This document shows, piece after piece, positions 52,961-64,000 of a stretch of DNA of 64,000 bases. The translations under genes and the position numbers were made by a program. The notes beneath the pieces are model-generated. The model made no database searches and had not been told where the DNA came from. It saw only the letters and a list, made by a program, of their open reading frames with translations. Position 1 is the stretch's first letter. Each line of letters opens with the position of its first letter. Source of the stretch: Meghimatium bilineatum (Eukaryota; Mollusca; Gastropoda; Stylommatophora; Philomycidae); NCBI GenBank assembly GCA_034231615.1, contig CM067322.1, forward strand, positions 51,218,456 to 51,282,455. Direction: 5' to 3'.

Positions 52961-54660
52961 TTGTTGTAGATGCCGGCGATGCTACACATGTGCCTATGTG
53001 GTGCAGATTCGCTCCAAGTCATTTCCTAAGGCCACTTTCACTATTGACAATGTCTTTACAAGTAAATCTCATAACATTTACATATCATTTGTAAACACTG
53101 AACAAAATGTTAAAATGGTCTTGTAAACTGTTATCTGTATTTTATCATACCGTACCCTATAGTCTGATAGTTCATTGTAAAGCTGATCAACCTTGTGTTT
53201 TATGTAAGTGCTTTTGTTATAATGTAGAGTTTTACAGCAGTCTCACTTGTTATCAATTGAAAGAATAAGGATGAAAACTGTTATAATAAACCATTTCTTG
53301 CTGGTGACTACCATTATAGAGATCACCATATTATATTCCAGCATGCGAGACTAAATCTACATCTGCATGGGCCACTAGGTTTCGAAAGCTAGTTCAGCCA
53401 TAACCAGATTCTCTGGTATTGCTCAATCTTGGTATGATCAGATGTTCTATCAAGATACACAAACACTCCAAAACTGTTGTCAGCAGTGCTTATCTAATAC
53501 AGTAATGCCCAAAATCTTGTTACACTCCATGTTTATAAATGATTCATGATAAAATAATATACGGTAGATGGTCAATATATTGTTGGCAACATTTGGTCAC
53601 CTTTAACTTTGCAAGTACATTCTGTAAACTATAATAACAACATTAATTTCTCTAACACATCAGGTCAATTTGAATGGGTATTTATAAATTTGTTTCAAAC
53701 AATCACATTCTTATCAACTACTTTAAACCAAAATCTTTTTATCTTATAATTTAGGTAAGAAAGGTTACAGCTTATCAATTTATTTAAAAAGTTCATCATT
53801 GTATGAAAGAAATGATCAATTGAAAAATATTGACATGATTACCAAGTTAGTCCCTCCTGATATAGGTTAGAACTTCAATTGATGTAAATTTCATTGTAAG
53901 CATAGCCAAGTGGTCAAAGTTTTGGCTTCATACCTTACAGATATCAGAAATACGAAGGAGCTGTCCATCAATTATTTCAACACCATTTGAACAATTTTTT
54001 GACCCCCCCCCCCAACACCTGTCAACAAAGTGTAAAGAATCCAAAGACCACCTTGCTGCTTAATTATTTCAACCCCCCTACCATCCCTAAAAAATGTTTT
54101 GAGACTGTGTAGACAAAAAAAGGACACAGTTGTTCTACTTTGTTTCAAATTCGTAAAATTTAATTGGTGCATTAAAAAACTGTTTTGTTGACATCAATGT
54201 TTGTCAACCACACCACTTCCTCTTCAACAACTATCAAACTTTTTCAAACCCACTTTCTTAATTGTTGACATAATTTATGGACACCTCCTATGCAAATGTA
54301 TGCATCCTCCAGTTGTATTTGGGTAGCCTAAATGGCTTTTTGAGGAAACCTAGAGTCACCTTACATTAAAATGTTTAAACCTAGTACTGAACCATTTCTT
54401 AAACAGTGATGAAATTTATATGCTATGGATTTATCTATATTTGTTTTATTGTATCAACTGTGTTTATGAATATAACAGCTACAATCAATATCAGGAATAT
54501 GACTTTCGGTCAATGGTGAGAGATGGCAGTTTGCTATCTCTGCTTGCTAAAAAAGGAAGTAAAGTTCTGGGTTTCAGTGTTTTGTAGATGGACTATGTGA
54601 TTTATTTCTGTATGGGATAGATTAGAACATGGTTTAACCATTTGGAGTCACTGAATCGAC
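52961..54660. other. AT-rich stretch; nothing firm
   Basis: Contains a C run at about 54004-54014. No exon or transposon signature that I can support. Confidence 0.35.
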
Positions 54661-54669
54661 ACTGTGACT

Positions 54670-55270
54670 GGTTTAGTGACTCAACAGTATAAGAACTAGT
54701 ACTAAGTAATACTGTTAATAGGAAACAATGGAGAGTTCTCAGAAGACGACTAAATATCAAACATAAACATGCCACCAAATCTGGCATAATAAATATCTGA
54801 TACCTACTAAACAAAGAAGAATATCTTATAGAAGAAATGAGAAAACAAAATATCAAAATTTTAAAGATTTGCTAACTCTAAAAGATGGAGCAGACAACAT
54901 AGAACACAATGTGATGGTAGAATTAGAACCAAGCCTATTGCGATCAGAAATAGAAAATGAAATACAAACAGCTCTACAAATAAAGACCCAAGACCTGATA
55001 ACATACAAGTTGAATTAATAAATAAAAATGTGGAACAAGAAAGATAATTATTGATTTGAAATCAAATATAGAAAAATCAAATATGGATAGAGTCTGGTAC
55101 TGGCCACGCAAGAAGGAATAGTCATAGAGCAGTAGTCACAAAGAACAAAATAATATCAGTGGAAGGAAAACACAAAGAGATGGCGAAAAATTATAGTTGT
55201 CAGAATGCACAAGAATGGCATGAGACAGGAAATATTGGATATGAAAAGCACATGTGTGCTTCCAGACTTA
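54670..55270 (+). pseudogene. LINE fragment, heavily decayed
   Basis: Broken text LLRSEIENEIQTALQIKTQD and YKLN resembles the LINE segment just before RT motif 1 (E-E---AL---K---PGPDNI--EL). It is followed by K-KHKEMAKNYSCQNAQEWH-like text. Weak but consistent with an RTE-like remnant. Confidence 0.45.
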
Positions 55271-55751
55271 GTAACACTGCAACCTGCATGCATGACATAA
55301 AAGATGACTAACTTGGAAATGGAGTTGGCTACTTTATCTTATAGATTATGGATTCCCAACCCATGGGTTGCTGCATCACATGGGGTTTTTCTGTGGGGTA
55401 ATTGACGGAAAGGACAAACTAAAAAAATACAGAATTTAAAGTAATTTTAATTTGAGTTTTATTCCACTTTACTTCTATATATTCTCAATAGTTTATCATG
55501 TGAAAACTAAAACAAGAAACAGTGACGATTTTCATGTTGAGAATAACCATGTGGTTTGAATAAGTGAAAACTCAACTGCAAATTTTGAAGCTTGTTAATG
55601 AGTTAAAATTTCAATTATTCCATTAAATATGTCATTAGTTAAACTAAATGAAATTATTGTAGGCCTAAAGGGTCTAATGAGAAATATATTTTTGGTGTCT
55701 TTTTACTCTATTTTAAGATATTTTTTAAATGTATCAGGTCATGGATCACTT

Positions 55752-55885
55752 TGCTTCTATGAGGTGGAGTTACAGGTAACATTGCTTCTATGAGGTGGAG
55801 TTACAGGTAACATTGCTTCTATGAGGTGGAGTTACAGGTAACATTGCTTCTATGAGGTGGAGTTACAGGTAACATTGCTTCTATA
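55752..55885 (+). repeat. 31-bp tandem repeat, about 4.3 copies
   Basis: The unit ttgcttctatgaggtggagt, then tacaggtaaca, is perfectly repeated for the first four copies, then decays. Confidence 0.95.
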
Positions 55886-55959
55886 AAATGAAGCAGTGAC
55901 TAGGTTGGGAATCTAAAAGTTAAAGCGATTTTTAAAAAAAACCCAAGCTAAAGTTTGGA

Positions 55960-56105
55960 TATGTCACTTCAAAAGTAACTAACTAGGCCAAAAGGTGCAG
56001 ATATCACTACAGTAACATGCAGTAAACCATGATGCAATGCATTCTGTAGTCTGGATTACATCTTGTCAACCAACAGAAAATGAGAATTAATTAAGGAGAA
56101 GTAGA
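55960..56105 (+). repeat. SINE-like repeat, family 2, 3' half
   Basis: 'aggccaaaaggtgcagatat', 'cagtaaaccatgatgcaatg', 'ctggattacatcttgtcaac' and a decayed tail. Confidence 0.65.
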
Positions 56106-56435
56106 AAAGATCCAACAATATTAAGTTGTCTGTGAAGCCAACCTTCAATTGAAAATAGCGCATGAACTGATGAATGATAAATTGTGCTCGTTAAAATAAA
56201 TCAGTCACAATATTTATTATGCAGATCCTTGAGATCATGATTCAAATAAAAAACATGGAGGCAACAAGGCTTTGTCTACATCCCAGTATATTACACAAAA
56301 AAAACAAGATAAGCTTTGCTAGACATAGGCGCTGCTGTTATTCGAAAGTTATCTTAGCCCACAATTTAGCCAGGAGTTGGTAGAACTCTCTAGCAGTTAG
56401 CCAATAAATTCATTTACCAGTACCTTACTTCAATC

Positions 56436-56595
56436 AGAGGTAATTACAATTTTGTTATCCTAATTTAATGTCCCATTCAGTCAGAAGTAATAAAAAAGTA
56501 TGTTATTCTATTTAATATTCCACTCAGTCGTAATAAAAAATTCTGATATCCTAATTTAATGCCATTCAGTCAGGAGTAATAAAAAACTGTTATGT
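56436..56595 (+). repeat. Degenerate tandem repeat, units of about 50 bp
   Basis: 'atcctaatttaatgtcccat' and 'tcagtcagaagtaataaaaa' occur about three times, and again as an isolated unit at 56845-56925. Confidence 0.7.
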
Positions 56596-57059
56596 CATGT
56601 GACATATTCTTTCCAGAATGTAGTCTTCCTTATGAATATCCTGAAATCACAGCAGTCTCTGGCAAGTTGTCCTGTCTCCTCTAGCAACATGTGCATGCAT
56701 TCCTAAATATCTCTTGTCCAACGACATCTTGGTCCGCTCTGCCTATACAGCCTTCTATCACGACTTCCAACATCACTCTTTCAATTCCATCCTCTCTTCA
56801 CATGATGGAAAAAACCTAACTTCCTTCTTAATATGGAAAATCTATTATCCTAATGTCATATTACATTTAGTCAGAAGTAATACAAAAATGATGTTATCTT
56901 AGTTTAATGTTGCATTCAGTCAGGAAAACTTTGATTACTGGATGTTTTCCTGTGAAGGAGTGCAGGGAGCTTTCTATGGGCTGTGGAAATAAAAGCCACT
57001 TTGTCATAGCAGATGGCGTGACATGTACAGGAAGGATTTTGATTGCACCTCCGAAAGAA

Positions 57060-57145
57060 AAAAATCCTGTCCCAACCGTGAATTTAACTCGTTACCTCAA
57101 GGGTCTGAGAACAGCGTTCTAACCACACGGCCACTGGGAAGTACA
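57060..57145 (-). repeat. tRNA-like SINE trace
   Basis: The minus strand has 'gccgtgtggttagaacgctg' (A-box-like TGGTTAGAACG) and 'gttaaattcacg' (weak B box). It is too degraded for a tRNA gene. Confidence 0.4.
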
Positions 57146-57204
57146 TTCAGTTAGGAGTTATCACTAAATAAGTTATCCTTGTGTTATTTTAAATTGAGCC
57201 AATA

Positions 57205-57282
57205 GTCACAACGCATTCCGTTCTCCGGACTACATCCTGCTAATCTGCAGGAGTTTGAGAATGAACGAAGAAGAAGAAGAGC
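57205..57282 (+). repeat. SINE-like repeat, family 2, tail part, well preserved
   Basis: 'cattccgttctccggactac', 'atcctgctaatctgcaggag' and 'tttgagaatgaacgaagaag' with AAGAAGAG. Confidence 0.82.
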
Positions 57283-57764
57283 CAATAGTACTCACAAAAT
57301 CAGTTATCCTAGTTTTTTCTAGGAGAATTCATGAAATCAATTTTCATATTTCTATTTTCACTCAATCATACTCTGCCATGAATATGCAATCCATGTTCTA
57401 CCTGATCATAATTTTCTTACTTGTATGTGTTCAAATGTAATCTTTCATTCTCATCTCTGATTGCAAGTTTTACCTTGTCCATCTATAGACATATGTATAT
57501 GTATCTTATTAGATCTTTCTCATCAGCACCAAGTATCTAATATGAACTTGTAGCTTTCATCGCTCTCTAACTAAAACGTTCAACATGATACTGACAACAT
57601 TTGACTATACTAACAATCAGCTGTAAGCACTGTGCTAGAGTGGATGGTGGGGAAAATATAACCAGGCAAAACTTGCTTGTGGCTCAAAAGCCAGTTGTGC
57701 ACATTGGATTGGTTGTATTAGAGGTGGTTAAAAATTCAACAATACTTGAATAGCATTGTCCTAT

Positions 57765-57835
57765 ACGAGATGGTCTGGGCTCTGTGGTGGAGAGCCACCA
57801 AGTTACCAGGTTCAAATCTTGCTGCAGACAATTGT
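57765..57835 (+). repeat. tRNA-like SINE head
   Basis: 'tctgtggtggagagccacca' and 'ccaggttcaaatcttgctgc' give A-box-like and good B-box-like words about 30 bases apart. No acceptor stem is evident. A similar minus-strand word (ccaggttcaaatctcaccgc) sits at 58240-58265. Confidence 0.45.
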
Positions 57836-57969
57836 GCATCCTGACTTTTCAGAAGCCAATGACAACCTATTCAACATAAGATATAGCCTAGAAAATCAGT
57901 ACAATCACAAAATGCTGGATTTATCACTATATCTTGAATAAGATATGTTACCAACTTCCCCTTTTTTTA

Positions 57970-58200
57970 AAACCTGATGTTTCAATTAACCATTAAAACC
58001 ACACAATCTATCCCCTGCCACGGATTCTTTTTTGAAAATTTTGGTTATTTTTGGTGCGTTTTGGAAAACACAATGACTTTTGTTCTCAGTGATTTTAAAA
58101 TAATTTGTGCACATATAAATAAAGCATTTAACACTGTATATTTTTGTTTTAGTTTTGTTTATGTATGTGTAATACAAGATGTGTGAGAAAGTTGCAAAGA
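57970..58200 (+). repeat. Dispersed repeat also at 3.0-3.25 kb
   Basis: Shares 'ggattcttttttgaaaattt' and 'gtgcacatataaataaagca' with the SNW1 intron copy, in the same orientation. Confidence 0.5.
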
Positions 58201-59404
58201 TGGAAAAAAAAAACATCAAAATCAATGGATTCACAATTGCCTGCGGTGAGATTTGAACCTGGCTGTCACAAACACACAGAGCCGGACGTTTTCCATTTAC
58301 ATGCATATAATTGTATATACAAAATAAAAATACAAATAAAACAATGATGACTAGAACATATGTACAAGACGTACTAACTCTGGCATCAAGCTTATCAACA
58401 ATGTCATCCATGACACCAAATATCAGGTAACATGACTAGAATAATAGCACATGCGTTACTGGAAGACAAAATATGAACAACCAAAATGGGTATAACAAAA
58501 ACTGGTACAATGTACAAACTATCCTTTTCTGGACAAATAAAATAAGAAGAATGACAGACTGTCATTCAATGACAGAATGTGTCTAATTAATGACTACCAC
58601 ATATTAACTAACAAAATGTGTCAAAATTATGACACTTACTAAAGGAGACAACTGACAGAAGAACCAGTAATGGAAGGAATAGAAAGATTATCAATGTATA
58701 AAATGATTTTCACTGGAAAAAACATATTCACTGACAGATCTTCCATCATCTTAAAAGCAACCAGCAGGCATCTATTTCATCTGAGAATCAGCTATGCTGA
58801 CAATAATACAGATACAGGTTGCTGTTTTTACACACAAAAATGCCCATGTAGAGTTGGAATGTATGCCATTCACAGCTTACAATGACTCTTGATAATAGAT
58901 CAGGTCAGCTGGTTTAGAGAAGAAATACAGCTTATCTTGGAGATGAATATAATCTTCATCATGAACACAGAAGATATAGAATGATATCTGACAAAATAAG
59001 AATGGTGATCTGGGTTATAAATAAAATTGTGAAACAGCAAATGAGAGTGAACGGAACAATCATTATTGGTAAGCAATCTCCAGATAACTTGCTGTTTCAA
59101 GATGATATAAAATGTAATAGGTAGCAACTAGCAATGTCTACTTGACAGCATCATCACTATTATGTCTCACTGCTATTACATTTATCCACAAATCTTATTT
59201 TCAACACTTAAATTAACTATTTTCAAAATTGCCTAGTTATACAGTTTTTGATCTCTTCTGACTTCTTCCATCTACCTTAGTCTTCAGTATTTCTTGTTAT
59301 TGTAAGGTACTGTAGACCAATGGGCTATTTTCACAGGTTATCACTTAACAAAACCAGAATAATAAGTTCTATGTAAAATAGGATAAAAAACTGAGGAAAA
59401 CACA

Positions 59405-59615
59405 AATAATAACTAACAAAATTTGTCTAACGAATGACTTACCAAATATTAACTATCAAAATGTGTCTAATGAATGACTACCAAATATTAACTAACAAAA
59501 TGTGTCTAATGAATGACTACCAAATATTAATTAACTAACAAAATATGTCTAATGAATGACTACCAAATATTAACTAACAGAATGTGTCTAATGAATGAGT
59601 ATCAATATTAACTTG
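59405..59615 (+). repeat. 39-bp tandem repeat, about five copies
   Basis: The unit is ctaccaaatattaactaaca, then aaatgtgtctaatgaatga. Related units occur at 58575-58640 and 61960-62165, so this 39-bp word has spread to three places within 3.6 kb. Confidence 0.88.
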
Positions 59616-59619
59616 ATAC

Positions 59620-60700
59620 ATGATGTCTTTTAATCAATCCACAGGTCACATCTGGGATTAGGTGGTGTCTTTAAAGATCCTTACTTGTTTTTGCTAATTT
59701 AAGTATTTTTTGTATTTATATCAACATAAGGATGGTTCTGATTGAAAGTATAATAAGTCCACATTACCTCTAGTATGAATTTGATGTGTTATGACATCAA
59801 TTTTGTATGTTATTGATAAGTTTTGAACATATGTGGTATGTGATGCCATTTTTCCTAATATTTTCTCTCTATATTTTTTAGCGCATTTATGTTTTGTGAA
59901 AGTATAACTATTTTTTTTACTTTGGTCTCATTAATTATTGAAATCCAACCAGACAATAACTGGCAACATACCTAAGCAGATTTATGCCAATTTGTAAGAA
60001 AAATCTGATGTCAATCACAGTCTTAGATCTATCTTCAAATTTCAGAGAACCACTCAGATAACAAACATAATTGAAGCATTTTGCCTATCTACTATACATT
60101 TTTCTGTTTAAAGTTGGATTATCCACAAAACTGATACAGTTTGAGTGGATGTTATTGATTCAGAAATTTAGTAAACTCATGTTTCATGTCCAAAATTGTT
60201 TTAATTTTTAATTTATATTTTATTTTCAATAATAAAAGCAATTTCATTCAAAATAAACTTTTGATAACAACCACATTCTCTGTTTATTTATGTTTCAAAA
60301 TAGGGCCTACATATTACATTATAATTTAAATATATTTAGTAGTACTACTTCTTGTTCCTGTGATGGATGTGCAAATAAATTCAAACTAAAAAAATTAATT
60401 CTGCTCAAATGTTAAAAATAGTCCATAGTGAATGAGTTATTTATTAAAATTTAACCTGGCAATTACTGGTAACATACCTAAACTGAATTATGCTATTTTG
60501 TAAGAAAAATCTGACAAAAATGTTGATCGAAGTCTTAGATCTACCTTCAAATCTCAGAGAAACAGGTCTGATTTTTGTGAAGCACTATGTCTATATACTA
60601 TGCATTTTTGTGTATTATCTACACTGATACAGTTTGAGTAGAAATTATTGATTTGGAAGTTTGGTACGTTCACATTTAATATCCAAATTTATTTTTATTT
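59620..60700. other. AT-rich, with a two-copy diverged segment
   Basis: 59935-60180 and 60455-60690 share order and words ('ataactggcaacatacctaa' against 'attactggtaacatacctaa', 'gatctatcttcaaatttcag' against 'gatctaccttcaaatctcag', 'actgatacagtttgagt'). An old duplication of about 240 bp, roughly 520 bp apart. Confidence 0.65.
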
Positions 60701-60709
60701 ATACATTAT

Positions 60710-61801
60710 AGAGTAGATGGAAGGCAAAGATTCGTGGAGAGCAAACAGCAGCAGCGAGTTCATTTCGAATATATGGGTTTTCCTGAGAGGTGCGTGCGGC
60801 AGATTTTCTCAGTATGATGCAAGTCTTCAATAGTTCCTTAAATGTTTCATTAATTATTGAATTATTCAAATTATTTTTTGATTATACTGCCTCCTTACAG
60901 CTGTCTGATGTAGTCGCCTCTCTGTATCTTAGCATGGCATGTCCCTGTTTCCTGATACCACACGTGATTATGTCAGATGCCAATATTCGAATCTTTGACA
61001 CAATGAAGTTTTATAGGCAAAGGATGGATTAATTTTCAACAATATCTTTTTTGTTTTCAGCATCTCACAATCTGCCTGCTGTTATCATTAATATTGTGAT
61101 GTTTTAAATGTTTAAACTGTAATATATGCTGTATTGTTAAGTTCGTAAGCACATTATCTTGTGAGGCTACTTTGTTTTATTCATAAGAATTTATGATACT
61201 TGCTAACAATATGATTTGGGGTAAAGGACCACATGTTATTGAGGCTTAGGACTGCATTAAAAATGTATGAAGAAGATGCTGATGTCATGAGAAAGTTGCA
61301 GATGCCGATCTAAAGCTGGGAGAGACTGATATATATGATTATAACAATCATCCAACCTTACAAAGACATTATTAGCTTTAAAATGGAAATCATAAACTAT
61401 TTTTTTACTGTAACATGTTTTTTTTCTGATTACAGTTCCAAAACTATAAATATTTATTCTTAGCACACATTTACACCTTGTTGGTCTTCTAGACCTGTCA
61501 CAGTGGTGATCTCCCTCAAGTTTATAATACTTTGTATCATCTTTTCACCTGCGGATCTTTGCCCCACAAAATGTATGACACATGCTTGATGTGTATAAAA
61601 TGGAGCAAAAATCTGCGTTCACTTAAGTTCACAAACTCTCTTTTTCTTGTCTACATGTAAGACTTATGCTTTCAATACCCTCACTAATGTAAAATGGATA
61701 GATAAGCTATACACTGATGACAGTTTGTTGTTCGTAGTTAGATTTAGGTGTCAGAATACACTAAAGTGTAAAAAGTGCGGATCTTTGCTCCCACCTACCC
61801 T
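60710..61801. mobile_element. Inverted-repeat (MITE-like) element, copy 2, longer form
   Basis: The left end agagtagatggaaggcaaag and the inverted right end agggtaggtgggagcaaaga match. The right half (from about 61230) matches copy 1 at 50.4-50.9 kb. The left 500 bp has no counterpart in copy 1 and includes a short open frame of 80 codons that I do not believe is a gene. Confidence 0.7.
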
Positions 61802-61959
61802 ATTTTATTGTTACAAATAATTTTTAAATTATTTTAAAGAAATTTTCAAAATGAACTTGTGACAAATATATCTTGTTCCAGTGATAGATATGCAAAAAAA
61901 GAAACCAAAAAAAAATAATTCTGTCCAAATCCTAAAAAGACTCCGTGGTGAATTAATTA

Positions 61960-62165
61960 AACAATGTGTCTAATGACTACTAAAATATTAACTAATAAAA
62001 TGTGTCTAATGATTATCACATATTAACTAACAAAATATGGCGCTAACAAAATGTGTCTAATATAAACTACCAAATATTAACTAACAAAATGTGTTTAATG
62101 ATTACCAAATATTAACTAATAAAATGTGTAATGAAAAACTACCAAATATTAACTACTAAAAGTGT
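61960..62165 (+). repeat. 39-bp tandem repeat, degenerate array
   Basis: Same unit as 59405-59615 (tattaactaacaaaatgtgt) with more indels. Confidence 0.8.
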
Positions 62166-62679
62166 AACTGTCAAATAGAAATAATATTTTAGCATGTAGG
62201 CCTAACCATTGTTCCTAGTACACACATAATCTAAACTGTTGATGGAGTAAGAAACATAGAGCTATCGGTAAATCCTTCCATCGAAACAATAAAGAATTGT
62301 ACTGCTAGTCTCCTGATGAAAGATGTGTATAAAAGTGCATCCGTGGGCTGGAGTGACAAGAAAATTGTTTATGTGATCACTGTAAACTATCTAATGCTGC
62401 ATTAAATCGTAAAATGTCAATAAGGGTCATCCCAAATTGTCTCTCTAAGCTGTTGTGGAAATATTCTGGTGCCTGTGGAATAAAAATTACAATACAACTG
62501 AGTTATCATCTGTTACATTATTGATATGTTGCTGGATGTGTCATTTACAAAACATTAGAATATCAGTCAAGTTGCACTCAAAATATGATCAGTAAAATAT
62601 AACTGCAGCAAAACTGTAATCTAACAGGCAAAACTTGGGAACATTATAATAAAGCTTTGCTAATCACTACTCCCCAAGA

Positions 62680-63887
62680 GTGACTCCGTCAAACTCACTA
62701 AGAAAGGCGACCCCTCAGACTGCAACAACTGGTGGGGTATCACCCTATTATCAGTCATAGGCAAGGTCTTCCTAAGCATCATATTGGAAAGATTAAAGAA
62801 TGCTGTTGATAAACTACTCAGAGAAGAACAAGCAGGCTTTAGATCAGCTCGCTCCTGCACAGACAACATATTTTCTCTTCGCATCATCATTGAAGAATCA
62901 CTCGAATTTCAATCCCCGCTCATAATCAACTTTGTTGACTTTGAAAAAGCATTTGATAGTCTTCATCGGCCTACGTTATGGAATATTCTACAGCAATACG
63001 GTTTTCCTACTAAAATAATCAATGTTATAAAGGCATTTTACACCAACTCACATTGCTGTGTTCAAACAAACACTGAGAAGTCAGAATGGTTCCAAATTGT
63101 TACGGGCGTTAAACAGGGATGCATCATGTCCCCATTACTTTTCTGCGTCACTATTGATTGGGTCATGAGAAAGAGCACTGAAAATGAGCTGACAGGAATA
63201 AAATGGATTAATAATACCGTTCTCGAAGATCTTGACTACGCAGATGACCTGGCCCTTATGAGTGCAAACCACACAGATGCTCAATCTAAGCTTGACAATC
63301 TCCAACACTACTCAAATCAGATAGGGTTGAAAATCAACACATCAAAAACTCATATACTAGATTTTACGAGATCCAACGACAACATAGAAATTCAAAATGT
63401 TCCATTATTAAAAGTCAACAATTTTACATATTTAGGCACCAATCTAGCATTGGATGGAGACTCATCAAAAGAAATTTTACGCCGTATTGCCCTTGCAGCG
63501 GGTGCTTTCAATAAACTATGCAACATCTGGACGTCAAACAGACTAAGAAACACCACAAAACTCAAGTTGTTTAACTCCAACATCATCCCTATTCTATCAT
63601 ATGGATGCGAAAGTTGGAAAGCCACAAAAGCCACAGATAAAAGACTCGACTCCTTTGAAAACAAATGCCTACGTACCATTCTGAACGTTAAGTGGAGTGA
63701 CTTTAAATCTAACACTACTATAAGAGAGGAAAGCAAACAAACCTATATATCTTCCTTCATTAGACAAAAGCGTTGGACTTACATCGGCCATGTTCTCAGA
63801 ATGAATAGCCTAAGAATTCCCCAACAAACACTATATTGGGTGCCACCTGGAGTAAGAAGAAGAGGGAGACCTAGAGAAACTCTATGA
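62680..63887 (+). CDS. LINE reverse transcriptase, long open frame, 5' truncated
   Basis: Open from about 62680 (KLTKKGDPSDCNNWWGITLL) to TGA at 63885-63887. The first ATG inside it is at 62784. RT motifs: EEQAGFRSARSCTDNIF, INFVDFEKAFDSLHRPTLWN (motif A), GVKQGCIMSPLLFCVTID (motif B), LDYADDLALMSANHTDAQSK (YADD site) and LKINTSKTHIL, then YLGTNLALDG, ILSYGCESWKATKATDKR and RRWTYIGHVLRMN-like text. It copies LINE RNA at a nicked target. The endonuclease is absent, as in most 5'-truncated copies. After GRPRETL a TGA replaces the usual Trp and the frame carries on (RTINREGISMNLNNT) to a second stop near 63932. Clade uncertain, perhaps RTE-related. Confidence 0.9.
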
Positions 63888-64000
63888 AGAACCATTAATA
63901 GAGAAGGCATATCAATGAACCTAAACAACACGTAACAATTGAAAGACTTGGCAACACAAAGACAGAAATGGAAGGCTATGGTTTCTGCCCTATGCGCCGC
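63888..64000 (+). pseudogene. LINE C-terminus after stop, cut by window edge
   Basis: In the same frame as the RT, the text RTINREGISMNLNNT, stop, QLKDLATQRQKWKAMVSALC is the standard ending of this LINE type (W-R-I--E-----------A-----W---V-ALC). Two stops therefore spoil an otherwise nearly intact C-terminus. Confidence 0.75.

Noticed and set aside
32725-58290. tRNA genes at places with B-box words (32.7, 33.6, 57.1, 57.8, 58.25 kb)
   Set aside because: Only one or two promoter-like boxes are present and no complete cloverleaf can be drawn. They are better explained as tRNA-derived SINE fragments.
57986-58411. A 141-codon minus-strand frame with hydrophobic segments
   Set aside because: It crosses the dispersed repeat shared with 3.0-3.25 kb and a tRNA-like SINE trace, with no splice context or family similarity.
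60790-61032. An 80-codon frame inside the longer inverted-repeat element
   Set aside because: Short, no homology recognised, absent from the other copy.

Overview
This is animal nuclear DNA: AT-rich, intron-rich and packed with transposon relics. Small exons with GT/AG boundaries belong to recognisable metazoan genes. The mix of RNase H-bearing LINEs, RTE-like LINEs, ZMYM/hAT and mariner elements, and SINE-like repeats ending in GAA-rich tails suggests a marine invertebrate. A gastropod mollusc is my best guess, but this rests on general familiarity and is low confidence.

Layout. 1-13.9 kb: the 5' part of SNW1 (SKIP, a spliceosome and transcription co-regulator) lies on the minus strand. It has five exons, including a 17-nt first coding exon, and two introns of over 5 kb filled with LINE, SINE, mariner and MITE sequence. 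The gene runs off the left edge. 14.2-21.1 kb: a cluster of hAT elements with an RTE-like LINE inserted, including a nearly intact ZMYM-type transposase. 21.3-21.5 kb: a possible exon of an unrecognised minus-strand gene. 21.9-29.4 kb: six plus-strand exons of DNMT1 covering BAH1, BAH2, the Gly-Lys linker and methyltransferase motif I. 29.46-30.54 kb: a 37-bp minisatellite. 31.0-36.1 kb: the last three exons of cathepsin D, on the same strand.

DNMT1 lacks both its N-terminal half and everything after motif I. Cathepsin D lacks its N-terminal lobe. The DNMT1 exons carry two in-frame TAG codons and a 1-base deletion, and cathepsin D carries one TAG, yet every splice site is intact. I read both as truncated, young, non-processed pseudogenes brought together at the minisatellite, or as an assembly join there. 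Splice phases rule out an in-frame DNMT1-cathepsin D fusion.

36.1-62.6 kb contains no host gene that I recognise. It holds a nearly complete EN-RT-RNase H LINE (36.86-40.8 kb, minus), other LINE pieces, a GIY-YIG fragment, a CpG-rich possible promoter (46.4 kb), several minisatellites and a two-copy inverted-repeat element. 62.65-64 kb holds a long reverse transcriptase reading frame cut by the window edge.

The genes do not form a pathway. The more informative story is transposon ecology: SINE-like repeats share their tail with the resident RNase H LINE, and one minisatellite appears to have grown from a piece of SINE. I found no convincing new gene system; the DNMT1/cathepsin D junction and its stop codons are the best leads.
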